Assembly: GCA_022453515.1 (NCBI GenBank)
Contig: JAJNNY010000017.1
Span: 186,001 to 250,000, forward strand
Direction of reading: 5' to 3'
Source of the DNA: Astrocystis sublimbata
Taxonomy: Eukaryota > Ascomycota > Sordariomycetes > Xylariales > Xylariaceae
DNA length: 64,000 nucleotides
Each line of letters starts with the position of its first letter. Positions within the stretch are counted from its first letter, which is position 1. The notes below the pieces were generated by a model. The model made no database searches. It was not told the origin of the DNA and saw only the letters and a program-made list of their open reading frames with translations. A program made the position numbers and the translations under genes. Below, piece by piece: positions 46,978-59,295 of the stretch.

Positions 46978-49900
46978 TGTGAATCACTCGATATTTGGTC
47001 TCGGGTTGGTTCAAGGAGTAGTCAAAGTTGTGTTCGTGGGAACAGCTGGTATGCTCTTTCTTTCTTTAAGTCAGGCTTGATATAGTCTTATGACGAGGTT
47101 CGAACAAGCGACGGAAGATGTCGTTCAGTGTATACCGCAACTGGTGGCAATACACTCTGGAACAGGTTTCGTCTATCGAAGGATATGAGCCCGAACCGTG
47201 ATAAGTATATAAAGAGAATATAGGCGAGATATGGGTGACGAGGTGTGAGCGAGTAAACAAAGGATGAGTTGTATGGAACGACGTCGTACGATGCTATTTA
47301 TCTTCAGGGAATCAACAGTCGATAATGACTCGCGGGTATGTGTCACATGCAATAATTTGAATGAATCCGGATGGGTAAGACAAGGAAGACGGAAAACGAA
47401 GCAGGATAAATTGCGAGTCGGCCTTTTGTCTTATGTACCGGACGACAGGTTAGAGGTTGACCAACATGCCTAAGGCTAGTTAGTTAGTATTGTCCTTGTA
47501 GGTCGGTTACGATTCTACATAGTACGATTCAATGGCAGCAAATCAAGTAAGTGTCATTCCTTGCCCTCTCGATACCCCTGCCATCTAAGTGACTTCTGCA
47601 GCCAACTACGTAGTTAATACTGTCTGTATCCTGCTATTGTCCGAAAGGGGAAATGGGAGGGCGGCGGAGAGGTGTGACAATTGGCTGTGCAGGTTATTTG
47701 AGCTTGGAATTACAGTTGTTTTTGCGAGCCGGGATTAATCGATGGGCTTGGCCCTGGCATACACTAGACGCAGTTTGGGCACGCCTCTCCGATCTCTAGA
47801 CAACTAGTTGCCAAAGCACAATCGATAGCATGATATCAACGACTACCAACGAGAACGCAATACTCATAGACACAACTATTCCACCTTTCTGTACGATTAC
47901 GAGGGAAGATGGCGAGTTGCCAGATCTCTCTTCGCATGGACGTGGCTCGATAAGAAGGCGAACAATGTTCTACCGCGTGTGCAAGTCTATGGGTGATACA
48001 GTGTCACAGCGTCGGATACTATTGATCATGGCTTCCGTGTTGCAGCCTGGAGCGATCGATAGGTGGGTAAGGGATGGTTGATGGCCAACCCGACTTACTT
48101 CGGTAGCACAGACATTCATCTCCTTGCGAGCCCGGCAGGAGGGCTGGTGTGGAATTATCGGCAGCATTGCCCAAGTGGTAGTGGATGGTGGTATTCCACT
48201 AGTTGTGAGACGGCATTATCCGCGATCGCCTTCGATCATCCTAACCGCAGGGACCCAAAGGCTAGTTGAGCCTGGGTTCGGCCTAACTCCAGTACTTCTC
48301 TTCGTCGTATCCGTTTCCTACCTCGCCAGACTAGCAGACGACGCACGAGGCACAAGGCACGAGGCAGGAGATATTTCGTATGGCCAAGTAGCGCGCCTTG
48401 GTTTCCAATCGGAAATTTTGCATTGTTAGCGATGTCGGGCTTGTTGTACCCCAAACGGCACCTGTCGCCAGGCCAGACCGCATGTCCTTTAGGATTGCGA
48501 GGGATAGATCAGTTGCTTTTCACGTAGCCTCGAGTGTGTTAGGAGCCAACGGCATGGATATGCCGACTCCAGCTGCTGGTGTGGTACGGTGTGGTGTACG
48601 GGCATCAGAAACGGTGATATAACGCGCAGCATCATCTGTCTCGACGCATACCTTTGAAACACGGTCACACCAACACCACCACAATACCACAATACCACAG
48701 CTGTATGGCACACAGCATACTCTGCACTTATGACAACATGGGATTTGAATTGATCCTCTTGGCCCTCGAAGTCAGCCCCAGGCCCCCGGCGTCAGCCCCA
48801 CGTCACACTGCAGACACAGACACAGACTACGTATACAGACTGCAACAGGCGAGACAGGGGAGAGGTAGGATTATGGACGGAACGGGGCCGGTGAAGATGG
48901 ATCATAGGCATTTTCCGCGAGTTCTATCATCCACGTACTAGGACGCCAGCCGTGGCGGGCTGCAATTTTGCAACGCTCGAGCAGTGAGCCGAGTCAAACT
49001 GGCGTACCTTGTGAAGGATGCACACGAAGGCTGGCTGCCAAGGCATGTCGACATTGTTACTCGCACTCGTAGGTAACGACACTGGCTTGGCGATTGCGGC
49101 TGCACTGTAGGGTAGGTTCACCTGCTCGCCTGCTTCGGTCCCAGTCGAGAGTCTCCACGACGCCGCAACTGGGCCCGAGCGATCTAGGTTCGCCAGCTCG
49201 CCAGCAAAGCACCGGAGATCAATGGTTCTCGACTAACGGACATGGACATGGACAGCGCGGGCATGGTGTGCATGGCGTGCATAGTCGGCCTGGGGCAGTC
49301 GCCTCACGCCCACCCTATCTCTCTCCATTGGGCAGATTGGTGATTCCTCGAGGATCATGCTCGCATGGCGCATCACGAGCCATACCCCAGACGAGTGAGA
49401 ACTGCAGGCCGCTTGTTCGGCGGTAAGTCTTGGTGCTGTCCGGGTTCTAGAGCTGAAAGCACCCTTGCCGAGATACCTTACCTAGCGAGCCTAGTACCAT
49501 ATAGAACACAGTGTAGGCGGCATTTCAGCTGTATGTAGGTACTTTTTGCTCGTCTTGGATGCGACTTATTGATCAGTGCGTGTGAGTGTGCTGTGAGTGT
49601 GCCCGTCGCGCTGGAGGAGATGGCCCGGAGCAGCTGGGCCAAGGTGAGGAGGAGGTCTAGATGTAGGAGTGATTGTCCAGACTCCCGTGGCTACATCTAT
49701 CTGCCGGAGGAAGACGTGGGTAGTAGCCCGGGGGCCTGGGTAGGTTCCAACAGGTTGCTGCGCTGTTCGGATTTTGTTGGGCGGTCAGCTCTACCTAAGC
49801 CTCTAGGTGGTACCTAGGGAGAGCAGGAGGGGCAGGGCACATGTATGAAAGACAGTGCGAGATGTCTACCTACGGTAGTCCCTAGGTAGGTCACCCCGCT

Positions 49901-50473
49901 CCATCCGTCCCTTCCTTCGTTCTATACCTACCCTTGGAGTATCATCATGAATCCTTCCTGCATGGCACATGCTGCATGGATTCCTTCTGCTTGTGCAATC
50001 ACGCAAGAAGTGCAATTCATACATACACCATAGTACTCGTATGCGAATGGGATGGAGAGGTGGTCGAGGCGTCGACAGGATTCAATGCCGCTAAGCTTGA
50101 TGTACTCGTAGGGACTAAGCCAGCTTGCTAGCACGAACATCCGGCTGGGTAAGTACCTAAGGTACACCTTAGGGTAGGTAGGTCTGGGTGCTCACCTAGG
50201 CGTGCTAGATGAGGTCCCTTAGTTAGGTACCTGTGTAGGTACCATACAGTACTTGGGGACAGTCTATGGGACCATATTAGCACTGTCCTTGGGATGGTGG
50301 GATGGTGGGATGGGTGGGGTCAGGCCGCGCGCGCTGCGCTGTGCCTCATTGCTGTCATCATCATCAGCAATGACTGCCTGCAGCCAGCACCACCAAAGTT
50401 GAAATATTGGCGATGGACGATGGATGACGGGTGACGGGCCACAAGCAGCCCCCCGGAACACGCCCACTACCCC
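46978..50473. other. Intergenic, no supported gene
   Basis: About 3.5 kb with only short, low-complexity or unrecognised frames. TACCTAGGTA-type motifs cluster at 49790-49890 and 50150-50245, the second group immediately upstream of the metaxin-like gene. Confidence 0.5.
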
Positions 50474-51506
50474 ATGGCGAGCACAGCCGAAGCCCCCAAA
50501 GCAAGGCCCCGAGCTCAGCAGCCCCGAGTCCCGGAGTCTACCGCCTCGTCCTCTGCCTCTGCCTCGTCGTCCCCGGGCTGGTTCACGATCCCCGCGCCCC
50601 TCGCCCGCCTGTTCAGGACATTCCCGCTCCTCACCTACCCCCCCAACGAGCTGCCCGCGCGCTCGCCCGATGTCAGCGACCTGCCGACCCTCTACGTCTT
50701 CGCTTCGGACCCAGACGCCCTGGCCGGTCTGCCGAGCTTTAATCCGTCGTGCCTGAAGTGGCAGGTAAGGAAGAAAGATGGGATCCGGCTGTGCCCATTG
50801 CGTCTTGTTTCTTCGCTGACTGTCCGTTTCGGAATGGCCACAGACCTTTCTGAGACTGGCCGGTGTTGACTTCTGTCTTCGCCCCTCCAACAACCACGCC
50901 TCGCCGACCGGCGCATTGCCGTTCCTCCTGCCGCCTTCGCCCCCAGGCAGCATCCGCCCCCAGAGCCCGATACCCTCCCATAAACTCGAGCAATATGCCC
51001 TCGATAACGCCAAGAACCCGGCCCCTCCAGAGCTAGGCTCGAGGCTGGAAGCATACCAGTCGCTTCTCGACTATCGCGTACGGAATGCATGGCTCTACAC
51101 GCTGTACCTATCTCCTGCCAACGCCCGCCTCCTCGCCCGCCTCTATATTACGCCCACTACTTCCTCGCGACCTGTCCAGGCCACCATTGCCCATCAGCTC
51201 AGACATGCTGCCGAGCTCGAGATCTTGCGATCCACCGGCCGGGACGCTATCGATGCCGCCGCTCTTTACAAGGGTCTCGGCCAGGCCTTCGGCGCTCTAG
51301 ATGCGCTTTTAGGCGACGGCACCTGGTTCTTCACGAGCCAGGTCCCCACCCTCTTCGACGCGACAGTCTTCTCTTACACTCATCTCATATTACACGACGA
51401 CCTCGCTTGGGAAAATCAACAACTGGGTGCTATTCTTAAAAATTACCCCCGTCTAGTCGACCACCGGGACAGGATATTGCAAAGGTGTTGGGGGTTGGCT
51501 AGGTGA
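50474..51506 (+). CDS. Metaxin-like SAM complex subunit (Sam35/Sam37 type)
   Basis: A probable mitochondrial outer-membrane protein of the sorting and assembly machinery that inserts beta-barrel proteins. Exons 50474-50764 and 50844-51506 give 317 residues; the 79-bp intron (GTAAGG...CACAG) is between codons (Gln97/Thr98). The N-terminal half carries the metaxin/Tom37-type segments FRTFPLLTYPPNELPAR, LYVFASD and FNPSCLKWQTFLRLAGV, then RPSNNHASPTGALPFLLP, a thioredoxin-like fold with no active-site Cys pair. The C-terminal half is helical and GST-C-like, ending in WFFTSQVPTLFDATVFSYTHL and the closing YPRLVDHRDRI helix. No N-terminal targeting signal is seen, as expected. The length is closer to Sam35 than to the longer filamentous-fungal Sam37, but I cannot separate the two with certainty. 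The start is the first ATG in frame. Confidence 0.78.
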
Positions 51507-52509
51507 TTTGGGTGTGGAAAACATATTACACACGACATGATGTGAAGTGTATCTAGAATTGGCATCAAAAAGGCGTGTGGACCATGTGAGTGTCTGTGTA
51601 CAAAATGTATCATGGAACATGTGAGAATTATACCATCACTAGGGGTGAGCCGAGCCGGCTCCTGTCGGAGGACGGTCTTAAATACATAAAATGCATGATA
51701 CGCGATTAATTTTTGATCTCGCTACTCTTCGTCCCACCCCGTAGACTACTGTTGCCGTGCTTTTATCAACGCATGTGTTTGGACGGGCAAATGGACATGC
51801 CAGATCTTGTGTCAACTCACTGTTACTGCATGTAGTATGTAGGTACCTAAGTACATAAGGTAGCTGAGAGGTAGGAGTCCATGTTCCCTCAGTGGGCACC
51901 CATATGATCTCAATAGAATTCCCATGTTGAAGACAATACCAACCAACAATCTTCCCGATCGGTCTCTGAGCCTACCCAACGATGTTGTGTCGATGGGCAT
52001 TGAACTACAAGATGGAAGAAGAAAGAACCTTTTGGAAATGCGGCTTGACTGGAGGTGTAGGGTATGTTGTCTTGAAAAAGACTTCTTCTAAGTCCTGCAA
52101 CAGAGCGACAGCTATCGTGTCGGCTAGGGCTGCCCGAAACTTGGGCCGCACCTTAACTCTCGTCAAAAACTCTATCTTGTCTTCGTCGTGTAGGAAGGGA
52201 TAAGGGAGTTCCCGGGGTTCTGCTCAGATCTTGCTATTGAATGATCAACTCCTGACTCAGAGCTAATTTCTCGATCTCGGTGCCTCCTGTTCTGGTGAGT
52301 ACATTCATTGTTCCCTCAGCCCCTGGCAGGAGGCATCGTACCACATTGCTTCAATAGCCTTACCTACAGTCAGCACGTTTCCCGAGGACTTAATCCGTAA
52401 ATACTTACTAGGAACTCTGCCAGATACAAACTTTGAAAACCCCTTCTAGGGTCGGATTCGAGTTCATCCAGAGCTCCACGTTCCGACACCAAACCTTGCG
52501 CCATGTCAA
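51507..52509. other. Intergenic, no gene seen
   Basis: The 3' flank of the metaxin-like gene and about 700 bp without recognisable coding sequence. A TAGGTACCTAAG motif lies near 51840. Confidence 0.5.
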
Positions 52510-53990
52510 TTTCGTTCACTGCGGTTGTGAACATAGCTGGTTCAATTTATCGGTCGCCGTCTTATCATGCAGGTCAGCGTAGGCTTGTGGCGTGTATTGT
52601 ACTGTCGGTAGGGCCTGGCTGGAACTATGAGCAACGACAAAATCCTCACCTTGTGCAATGACGTCTTTCGGGTCTTCATGTGGAGAGCGATAATCATTTC
52701 TTCGTCTTTCGAGATTCCTTTCGTTCGCCTTCGAGAGCATCATATGTCACACCTGTTTCAAAATCATAAATGCACAAGACTTAAAGAACATGAGAAGTAT
52801 TTTGCTTCGAGTCGTTCACAAACTTCGGTCCCATCGGCCTCTGGCCTGCCTTGCGACCTAACGTCTGCCTTGATCCGTCGCTTCAACATAAGCGAGGCCT
52901 GCTGCGTGTCTGATATCAAGGTTTGATTAGACCCTCCTATCATCAGCACGCCAGGTAGTAACTGTCCCCCATAGCTTCGCTCGTCATCGGGAATGTTTTA
53001 AGACCATCCCACCTAGAGCCGTATAGGTGAATTATCTCCCATGAGGCGGCACGGGATTTTCCTCTGGCTTTTTCTTGCCAGAGAGCATCCATTCTGCGAA
53101 ACCTTCACGCAGGGCCTTTTCCAAATTGGTTATCTTCATAGATTCCACTAAACAAGGCGGTATCTTTTTCCGTCACACCGGTTCCTTGGTCGATCCTAGC
53201 AATTCCATGGGAGCAGCTAGCTTCACGAGAAGCTTGCGTCTCTCTTCCTGGCAGTTGTCCGCTATGTCCTTACCATTGATGGGGGGCTAGGTCAAATACC
53301 ATTCGAGAATGTTGAAAAAGACGTCCCAGGCTGCCAAATAGGTACCTAAGGCTGCGGTATCAGTTGCCGTCACGCGTAGTAAAGGTTATCATCAGGGTCC
53401 AACGCTTTCGCCGCCCGTCAAGAAATAAAGTCCATCAACGTGTGTCCAAAACGAGAAAAAAGGCTACGATACGAGGATGACTTACGGTATTGGCGCATCT
53501 TTACGCGTTGTCAAACAATATATGGTTGATCGTGTTGACCTGTTCGATATCAGTAGTGAGGAAGGGAAAGCAAAATTTGTCAGTCTTCCACGGCTTCCCG
53601 TATTGACCTGGCAGTAGCTGCACCTGGCCATCTACCACATGGCATCATCGCGGTACTTGGTGTGAGTGAGCTCCCCCATCCAGTTCTCCGTGTCCATCTT
53701 CACATGCAATGTCGTTTTGAGACTGTGAAACTAGACGTCGATCGGTCGCTTGAAGCCGTTCTCCTCCATGTGTTCCCGAGGCCTTGGTTTGTCATTGTAG
53801 TCATACTCATCAATGGCCTCGTGATGGAAACGGAGGTGAAAAGTCGAGCCGCGAAACTTGAGAATGGCAAGAAACTTGCGGATCGAATCTCGCTCCTTGC
53901 GTGTCACCTATATGCTTGGGTCTCCGGCTTCGAAGGTCTTGATGATTTTGCAAAAGACTTGCATACCGATCAGTGATACTTGTTACATAT
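52510..53990 (-). pseudogene. Decayed remnant resembling the N-terminal part of a fungal AAA-type ATPase
   Basis: On the minus strand from about 53985 to 53640 one frame reads FRGSTFHLRFHHEAIDEYDY and, further on, LKTTLHVKMDTE. These resemble the region before the ATPase domain in a family of large fungal AAA proteins (the DUF7025 type). The frame is broken by stops at 53908-53910 and 53731-53733. Further protein-like pieces follow in shifted frames at about 53620-53510, 53290-53020 and 52740-52516, with stops between them. No Walker motif was found, so the ATPase domain is missing or unreadable. Several lesions in one orientation argue for an old inactivated gene rather than unannotated introns. 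The family match is from memory and moderate. Confidence 0.4.
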
Positions 53991-56648
53991 ATTCATGTAA
54001 CAATGAAGTATTGCTAGTAGGAGGGACATTGCAAGACCAAATAACTAATGAGCTCGACAGAAGATAATGCAATGAGTATGCGCAACATAAAGTAGCTTAT
54101 TGCTACTAGCATGGTTCTCTAACTTGCCGAACATTGTCTCGATCTGTCTCTGCTGCCATTTAGGCTGGTATGTGTCTTGATACACATCGTAAATGCCAAG
54201 ATTCTTCGATGGCAATAGGATCTCTATAGGAGACCATGAGAATCAGTCTGTATCAAGGCGACGCGGTGCAATTTGCGCCACGGTCGGTAGCATTCGTGCA
54301 GCCTTTCGTAACTATTACATGCTGTGTCTTGCCGGCATTATCAAATACTACAATTAAGATCATGAAGATCAGCGCAGCTGCCTCAAAAGCGCCCCGAAGC
54401 TGGATTTTCTATAATCAATGATAACATCGAGCTTTAGTCTTTCATGGATCGTTTCCTTGCGACATTGCCATGTGCACCACTACCAAGCCTCAAGGCGTGC
54501 AAGATGGAACAACCTGAGCTAGGAGAGAGCAGATGGGCTCGTAGCTGGTGCAAATGACTAAGAAGTGTGATGAATAGCAGATGAAATGCAAGAATTAGGT
54601 TATTCTGTTCCACTTGGGCATATGGAACTTGAGTTGGTTTCCAGCAGCTTGAATGGTCATGTATCAAGGCATAGTGTAGACACCAACACCATGTTTGTCC
54701 TGTAAATAGGTGAGATAGGCCACATCCAAGCTTCGAACCACTCTTACTCATGCTATCATAGGCTTGCACACGCATGCCGCCCGGAGCATGGCCCCATCTG
54801 TGTTTCGTATTATTTCAACTTCCTTATCACGTCGCAAATGGCCTGTAGCAGAAGAACAGTCTCAAGGAATCCTTCCCGAGGACTCAATTCTGCAGGCCAA
54901 GCAAAACGTAGGTGTGGCGAGGTATCTTTGCCGCTCTTTCAAACATTGGCTAAGATGGATCAATGTACGGAGTAGGAAACATTGGGGAGGGGTTGCTGTA
55001 CACACCATAATGCATCTTCTCGCAATCTTCTAACACCCCCTTCGTGTTCGCGATAAATTGGCGATGTGAATACTTGGTGTATGCCTACATACCCAAAACT
55101 CCCAAATGCGGTAGTCATGGCGTTAAAGCTATGCAATTGCGATGGCTGGCTAGCACACTCTAGTAACCTGGCAACCGATGCAGTTCGACTCGAACGGGGA
55201 TAGAGGCATGAATGACAGGTACGAGACTCGACTGGCGAGCTGGGTTGTTATGATTGCCTTCTAGGGCCAAGGGATGAGGATTCTTCCTGGTGACCTCGGT
55301 TACCCAGGGGGCCAGGGTATGGCTATAAGGTATCTCAAACCGAAGCATGCAATTTCCATAGGTGGGAAAATGATGAGCTCAAGCCGAACATGTTGCCTTA
55401 TGGCTTCAGACAGCGATCGAAGAGCGTCAAGCGTCAGGGTTAAGATATGTCTGCTTGTGGGTCGACATACTGCCCATGCCCAGCTCGCCAGCCTAGCTCG
55501 CCCAGCCATCTCTCCCTGGTCCTGGTCGGTTAGACATTACGAACTCTGTTTTACGGTAGTTGTTGTTTCTTGGACAACATGCGCCTTACAGATGGCTCCC
55601 CTGTCCATATGACAGCAAGCCTGTCGCATTGTAATGAGTTCTCATACAACACCTTGAGGCTTACCTACCGACCTACTTATTGACTGCGCTACGCCACTGG
55701 TTGAGCTTGCGAGCCCAAGACGCGGGTGGGGGAGGCATGGCACGATAAGGATACCCTCGTGGAATCTAAGGCTTTGCGTATCCATCCACGTAAAACTCTG
55801 GTGTTATCCTGCCCTTGCCCCTTTTATGTCATACTTCAGTCTATAGCATGTACAATAATACCAGAAACCTGTGTTTCGAGAACACAAAGGAAGCTTTGGG
55901 ACAAGCTGGAATGCGGCGCTTAACAATCTTTGCGCGACAGCTCTAGCCGACCATTCTGACAGTTGATGCGTACCTGTTTTGCTACTCGTACATGATCATC
56001 AATACTATAGATGATGGACACAGTAAACGAGATACTGATCTGCTGTGAAATGCCATATGGTGCAAGAGCGCGCAAGAGCATTTCGATAATATCTATATCA
56101 TCGATGTTATTCCCAGGAAGGGTGGTCAAAGAGTGGGAATTTGGCTCTTGGTCAATTTTGCGAGCCAAACGAAGCGAACAAACCTCACAAACCTTGGTTA
56201 ATCCCCAAACATTTTACTGGAGATGTAGTTTCATCGGGATCCCCTATGGAACGATTTTTCGGAGTAGACGCCAAAAACTCGGCGCCAAGCGCGCACGACT
56301 GTGTCGCTGTTGTTTTAACGACATGGGGCAGCAGAGCAACTCGACCCGATGACAACGGTTTCAGACGCCTTTCAGGGTGACTTACTCCACCTGTGCCCAC
56401 CAACGTGCAACACAGCGCCAACTAATGTGGGATCACATCGCAAGCACTGTTGACGCCGCGAAGCTTCTGGGAGTATAGAAGAGGGCAAGCAGATCACTCG
56501 TTCAGTCACTTTTGCTCCGATCATTCCCATTCTTCTTCGCATCCCTATTGATTTACTCATCGTCTTCAGCAGGTCTGATCCATTCGTTTCTTAGTAAATT
56601 TATTACTGTACTCTCTTTGAGACTATATTTACAATCATTCCTGTCACG
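53991..56648. other. Intergenic, no supported gene
   Basis: About 2.7 kb with short unrelated frames on both strands. The last 150 bp are T/C-rich and form the leader of the Egh16-like gene. Confidence 0.5.
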
Positions 56649-57584
56649 ATGCGTTTCATCAACCAAGCGTTTGTCTCCTCCGCCCTGTTGGCTGTCGCTC
56701 ACGGGCAAGCCGTCATTCTGGCAGCTCACGGTGTGCGAGGCTCAGGAGTCAGCCGAGGTCTTCAAGGTATGTGTAGATCCACCCAAGATCTAGATGCTGA
56801 TCGATTAAGTCGATCATGGGTAATCATGAACGAGCATGGCTAACATCTTCGCCAGTCGATCCCCGTGGCCGTGATGCCAACATCATCAACGACAACGAGA
56901 TCACCACCAACATTGTCAACCAGTGTGGTCGCACAGTTTTGGGTGGCAACATCGACGTCGGCGCGACAACGGAGGACGCTCTGGCTGACGGCAACATCAC
57001 ACAAGCTGTTGCCGGTGGTCGCATAGCTGTCTTCATCCAGCAGGGCAACGAGAAGGGAGCTGGCCCCTTCACCTGCGACTTGGATGACACCAACAACTCC
57101 CGTGGTGTCTCCGGCCAGACCAAGCTTCAGACCAAGGAGAACCAGCCCAACGAGCATGGTGTCATTGGTATCCGGATCCAGATGCCCAACGACCTGAAGT
57201 GTGTTGGATGTAAGTCGCTTATTTGCACGCCCCCTTTTCTCTCGTCGACTTAAACCTGGGTCGGGCTCATCATGCGGAACCGTGCTGACCTGTACTTAAT
57301 TAGCTTCCCCCGGAAACGTGTGCACCATCCGCTGCCGCAACCAGAACGACTTCGGTGGATGCTTTGCGTTCCAGCAGCAAGACACTCAGCCCCAGACCAA
57401 CGACCCCAGCAGCATTACCACTGCCCAGGACCTCGATGCTATTCTCAAGCAAGTTCAGCAGAACATCCAGGATCTCCCTGCCGCTCTCGAGGCAATTGCC
57501 AATGCTTCCGACGACCCGAATGACCAGGGTACTGCCATCATCAACGCCATCCAGAGCTCTGACCGCTCGACTCTTCCTCAGTAA
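56649..57584 (+). CDS. Egh16/Gas1/MAS3-like secreted protein
   Basis: A member of the fungal Egh16-like family (DUF3129), small secreted or surface proteins first found as appressorium-expressed genes in powdery mildew and Magnaporthe; molecular role unknown. Exons 56649-56766, 56856-57209 and 57304-57584 give 250 residues, with introns of 89 and 94 bp. Residues 1-19 form a clear signal peptide (Ala-rich core, cut after AHG). Family features are GVSRGLQV at the exon 1-2 join, NIVNQCGRTVLGGNID, GPFTCDLDD, and the Cys-rich stretch CVG...NVCTIRC...FGGCFAFQQ with about six Cys likely in disulfides. The C-terminal 70 residues are Gln/Asp-rich without a GPI signal, so secretion rather than anchoring is likely. 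The gene has its own promoter; neighbours are unrelated. Presence of the family does not by itself prove a pathogenic lifestyle, since saprotrophs have it too. Confidence 0.88.
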
Positions 57585-58420
57585 ATTACCCAGCGACTTG
57601 CTGCTTCTCGAACGACCTTTTAGATTATAGAAAGCTGCTGTTTCTCTGATTAGCACGCGAATGATAGCGATAGTAAATATATGCCCTTAAGAGGTACCTT
57701 TTCCCACGCGCTTGACCTCGTAATATTTCGATACTGCTTTCTCGTCCAAATTTGGCTTCGCGATATGCTGCTACTTGTTAATGTAGACAAACCTGGATTT
57801 AGTTAGTGGCCTGGCAGTCCCCGAGTCTGCTTCGTTTGTCGCTGAACATCTCCCGAGTCCGTCCGATCTCGACCACTCGCATAAATACTAGAATAGACGA
57901 TATCAAATATGTAGCCATCCTGCCTGCTATATACAGTGCTGCCCAGTAGGATGACGTAGACTCTGCATCGGTTAGTCTTGAAGTGCTTCCTTATCTACCT
58001 TGGGTTAGGTGTGTAACTTGAAGTAGTTTCGGCCTGCATTTAGACACCCCACCTCGCCCACCAATGCATGTGAGGAGAACCCCGAGGTGATAGGTGATAG
58101 ATGATATGATCGTTAGTGAATCTCCGCCCTGCCGACTCGCGAGCCTATCACCATGTCCAGGTACATAACTACTTACACTACAAGCTAGTACCTTATAGGG
58201 AAGTAGGCCTGTTATCCAATTGTTGCCAGACACGCCACTGGAGGCCTAGTATAAACGTAGAGAGACACAGAGGCCAACAGAGCTTCCTTAGGCTTTGGTT
58301 TCGGTAGCTCCCGCATAGCATCCTAGCTTACGACAACCCCAATTTTTGTTGGTATCGAGGGTTTTTTTTGACGATTTATCACATTTCCCTCCGAGCTGTA
58401 GAAACTAGCCGAGAACCATT
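57585..58420. other. Intergenic, no gene seen
   Basis: The 3' flank of the Egh16-like gene and promoter of the methyltransferase gene. A T8 tract near 58363-58370 precedes the start codon by about 50 bp. Confidence 0.55.
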
Positions 58421-59295
58421 ATGGCGAGTGGAAGTGAGCAACCTAAGCTCCCCAAACTATTCGAGGACATACTACCCGAAGAGCATTCTGCCAAGTGGGA
58501 CAAACTGTGGAAGGACAATGTCACGCCGTGGGATCGCGGAGCACCCAGCATGGCACTCCATGACCTTCTCACAGAGAATCCAAACAAAGTGATACCTTTA
58601 CCAAATAAGGATTCCCCGAGAACAGCTCTTGTTCCTGGTTGTGGTAGGGGCTACGACGTCGTACTCCTCAGCTCCTTGGGATACAATGTTTATGGCCTGG
58701 ATGTCTCATCGCAAGCTCTTAACGCAGCAAAAGAGAACACCGAAAAGATACTTGACAACGATGTCTACAAGACAGAGGGGATTCAACGAGGCGTCATTAC
58801 TTGGATTCGTCAAGATTTCTTTGCGGAGAAGTGGGAGGGCGTTCAGACCCCGTTCGACCTAATCTTTGACTATACGGTAAGAAAGGCACGCCAATCCCAC
58901 CTGGTGCTCTCATCAACTTAACAAGTGCACGTTCTCGGTAGTTCTTCTGCGCTCTGTCACCACCTATGCGTCCAGCCTGGGCATCTAAAATGAAGTCGTT
59001 GCTCGGCCCTAGTGGTAGATTGGTCTGCTTGGAGTTTCCCTCAGAGAAGACGTTGAGCGAAAAAGGGCCGCCCTGGGCAGCCCCTCCGACCGAGTATCTT
59101 GGGTATCTCTCCAATCCAGGCCTCCAGCCACGGATAGATGAGAGTGGTGGCATTGTTGTGGAGGACATCGGATCGCCAGCTCCTGGAGGCCTCAAGAGAT
59201 TATTGCACATGAAGCCCCGGCGCACACACGAGGGCGGGATGAAGGAAGGACGAGTTCAAGATTGCATCTCAGTATGGGCGCATGCTAGCGAGTGA
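58421..59295 (+). CDS. TPMT-family S-adenosylmethionine-dependent thiol/halide methyltransferase
   Basis: A class I methyltransferase of the thiopurine methyltransferase group, which in fungi and plants methylates thiols, thiocyanate or halides in the cytosol. Exons 58421-58876 and 58942-59295 give 269 residues; the 65-bp intron lies between codons (Thr152/Phe153). The family start WDKLWKDNVTPWDRG is at 26-40. The SAM-binding glycine motif LVPGCGRGYDV is at 70-80, followed by the acidic end of strand 2 (GLDVS). A DFIFDYT-like strand (FDLIFDYT) and FFCAL helix bridge the splice site, as in other members. No signal peptide is seen. The 3' half carries a low-complexity PPWAAPPTEY loop that replaces the usual shorter loop. 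The substrate is undecided between sulfide-type detoxification and a secondary-metabolite thiol; no gliotoxin-type cluster surrounds it. Confidence 0.85.

Noticed and set aside
50264..51090. Long minus-strand frames opposite the metaxin-like gene
   Set aside because: They are shadows of a GC-rich coding region; the plus-strand frames join into a metaxin-like protein.
58421..59295. Methyltransferase as part of a gliotoxin-like or other secondary-metabolite cluster
   Set aside because: No NRPS, PKS, transporter or tailoring genes lie nearby; neighbours are a secreted protein and proline synthesis.
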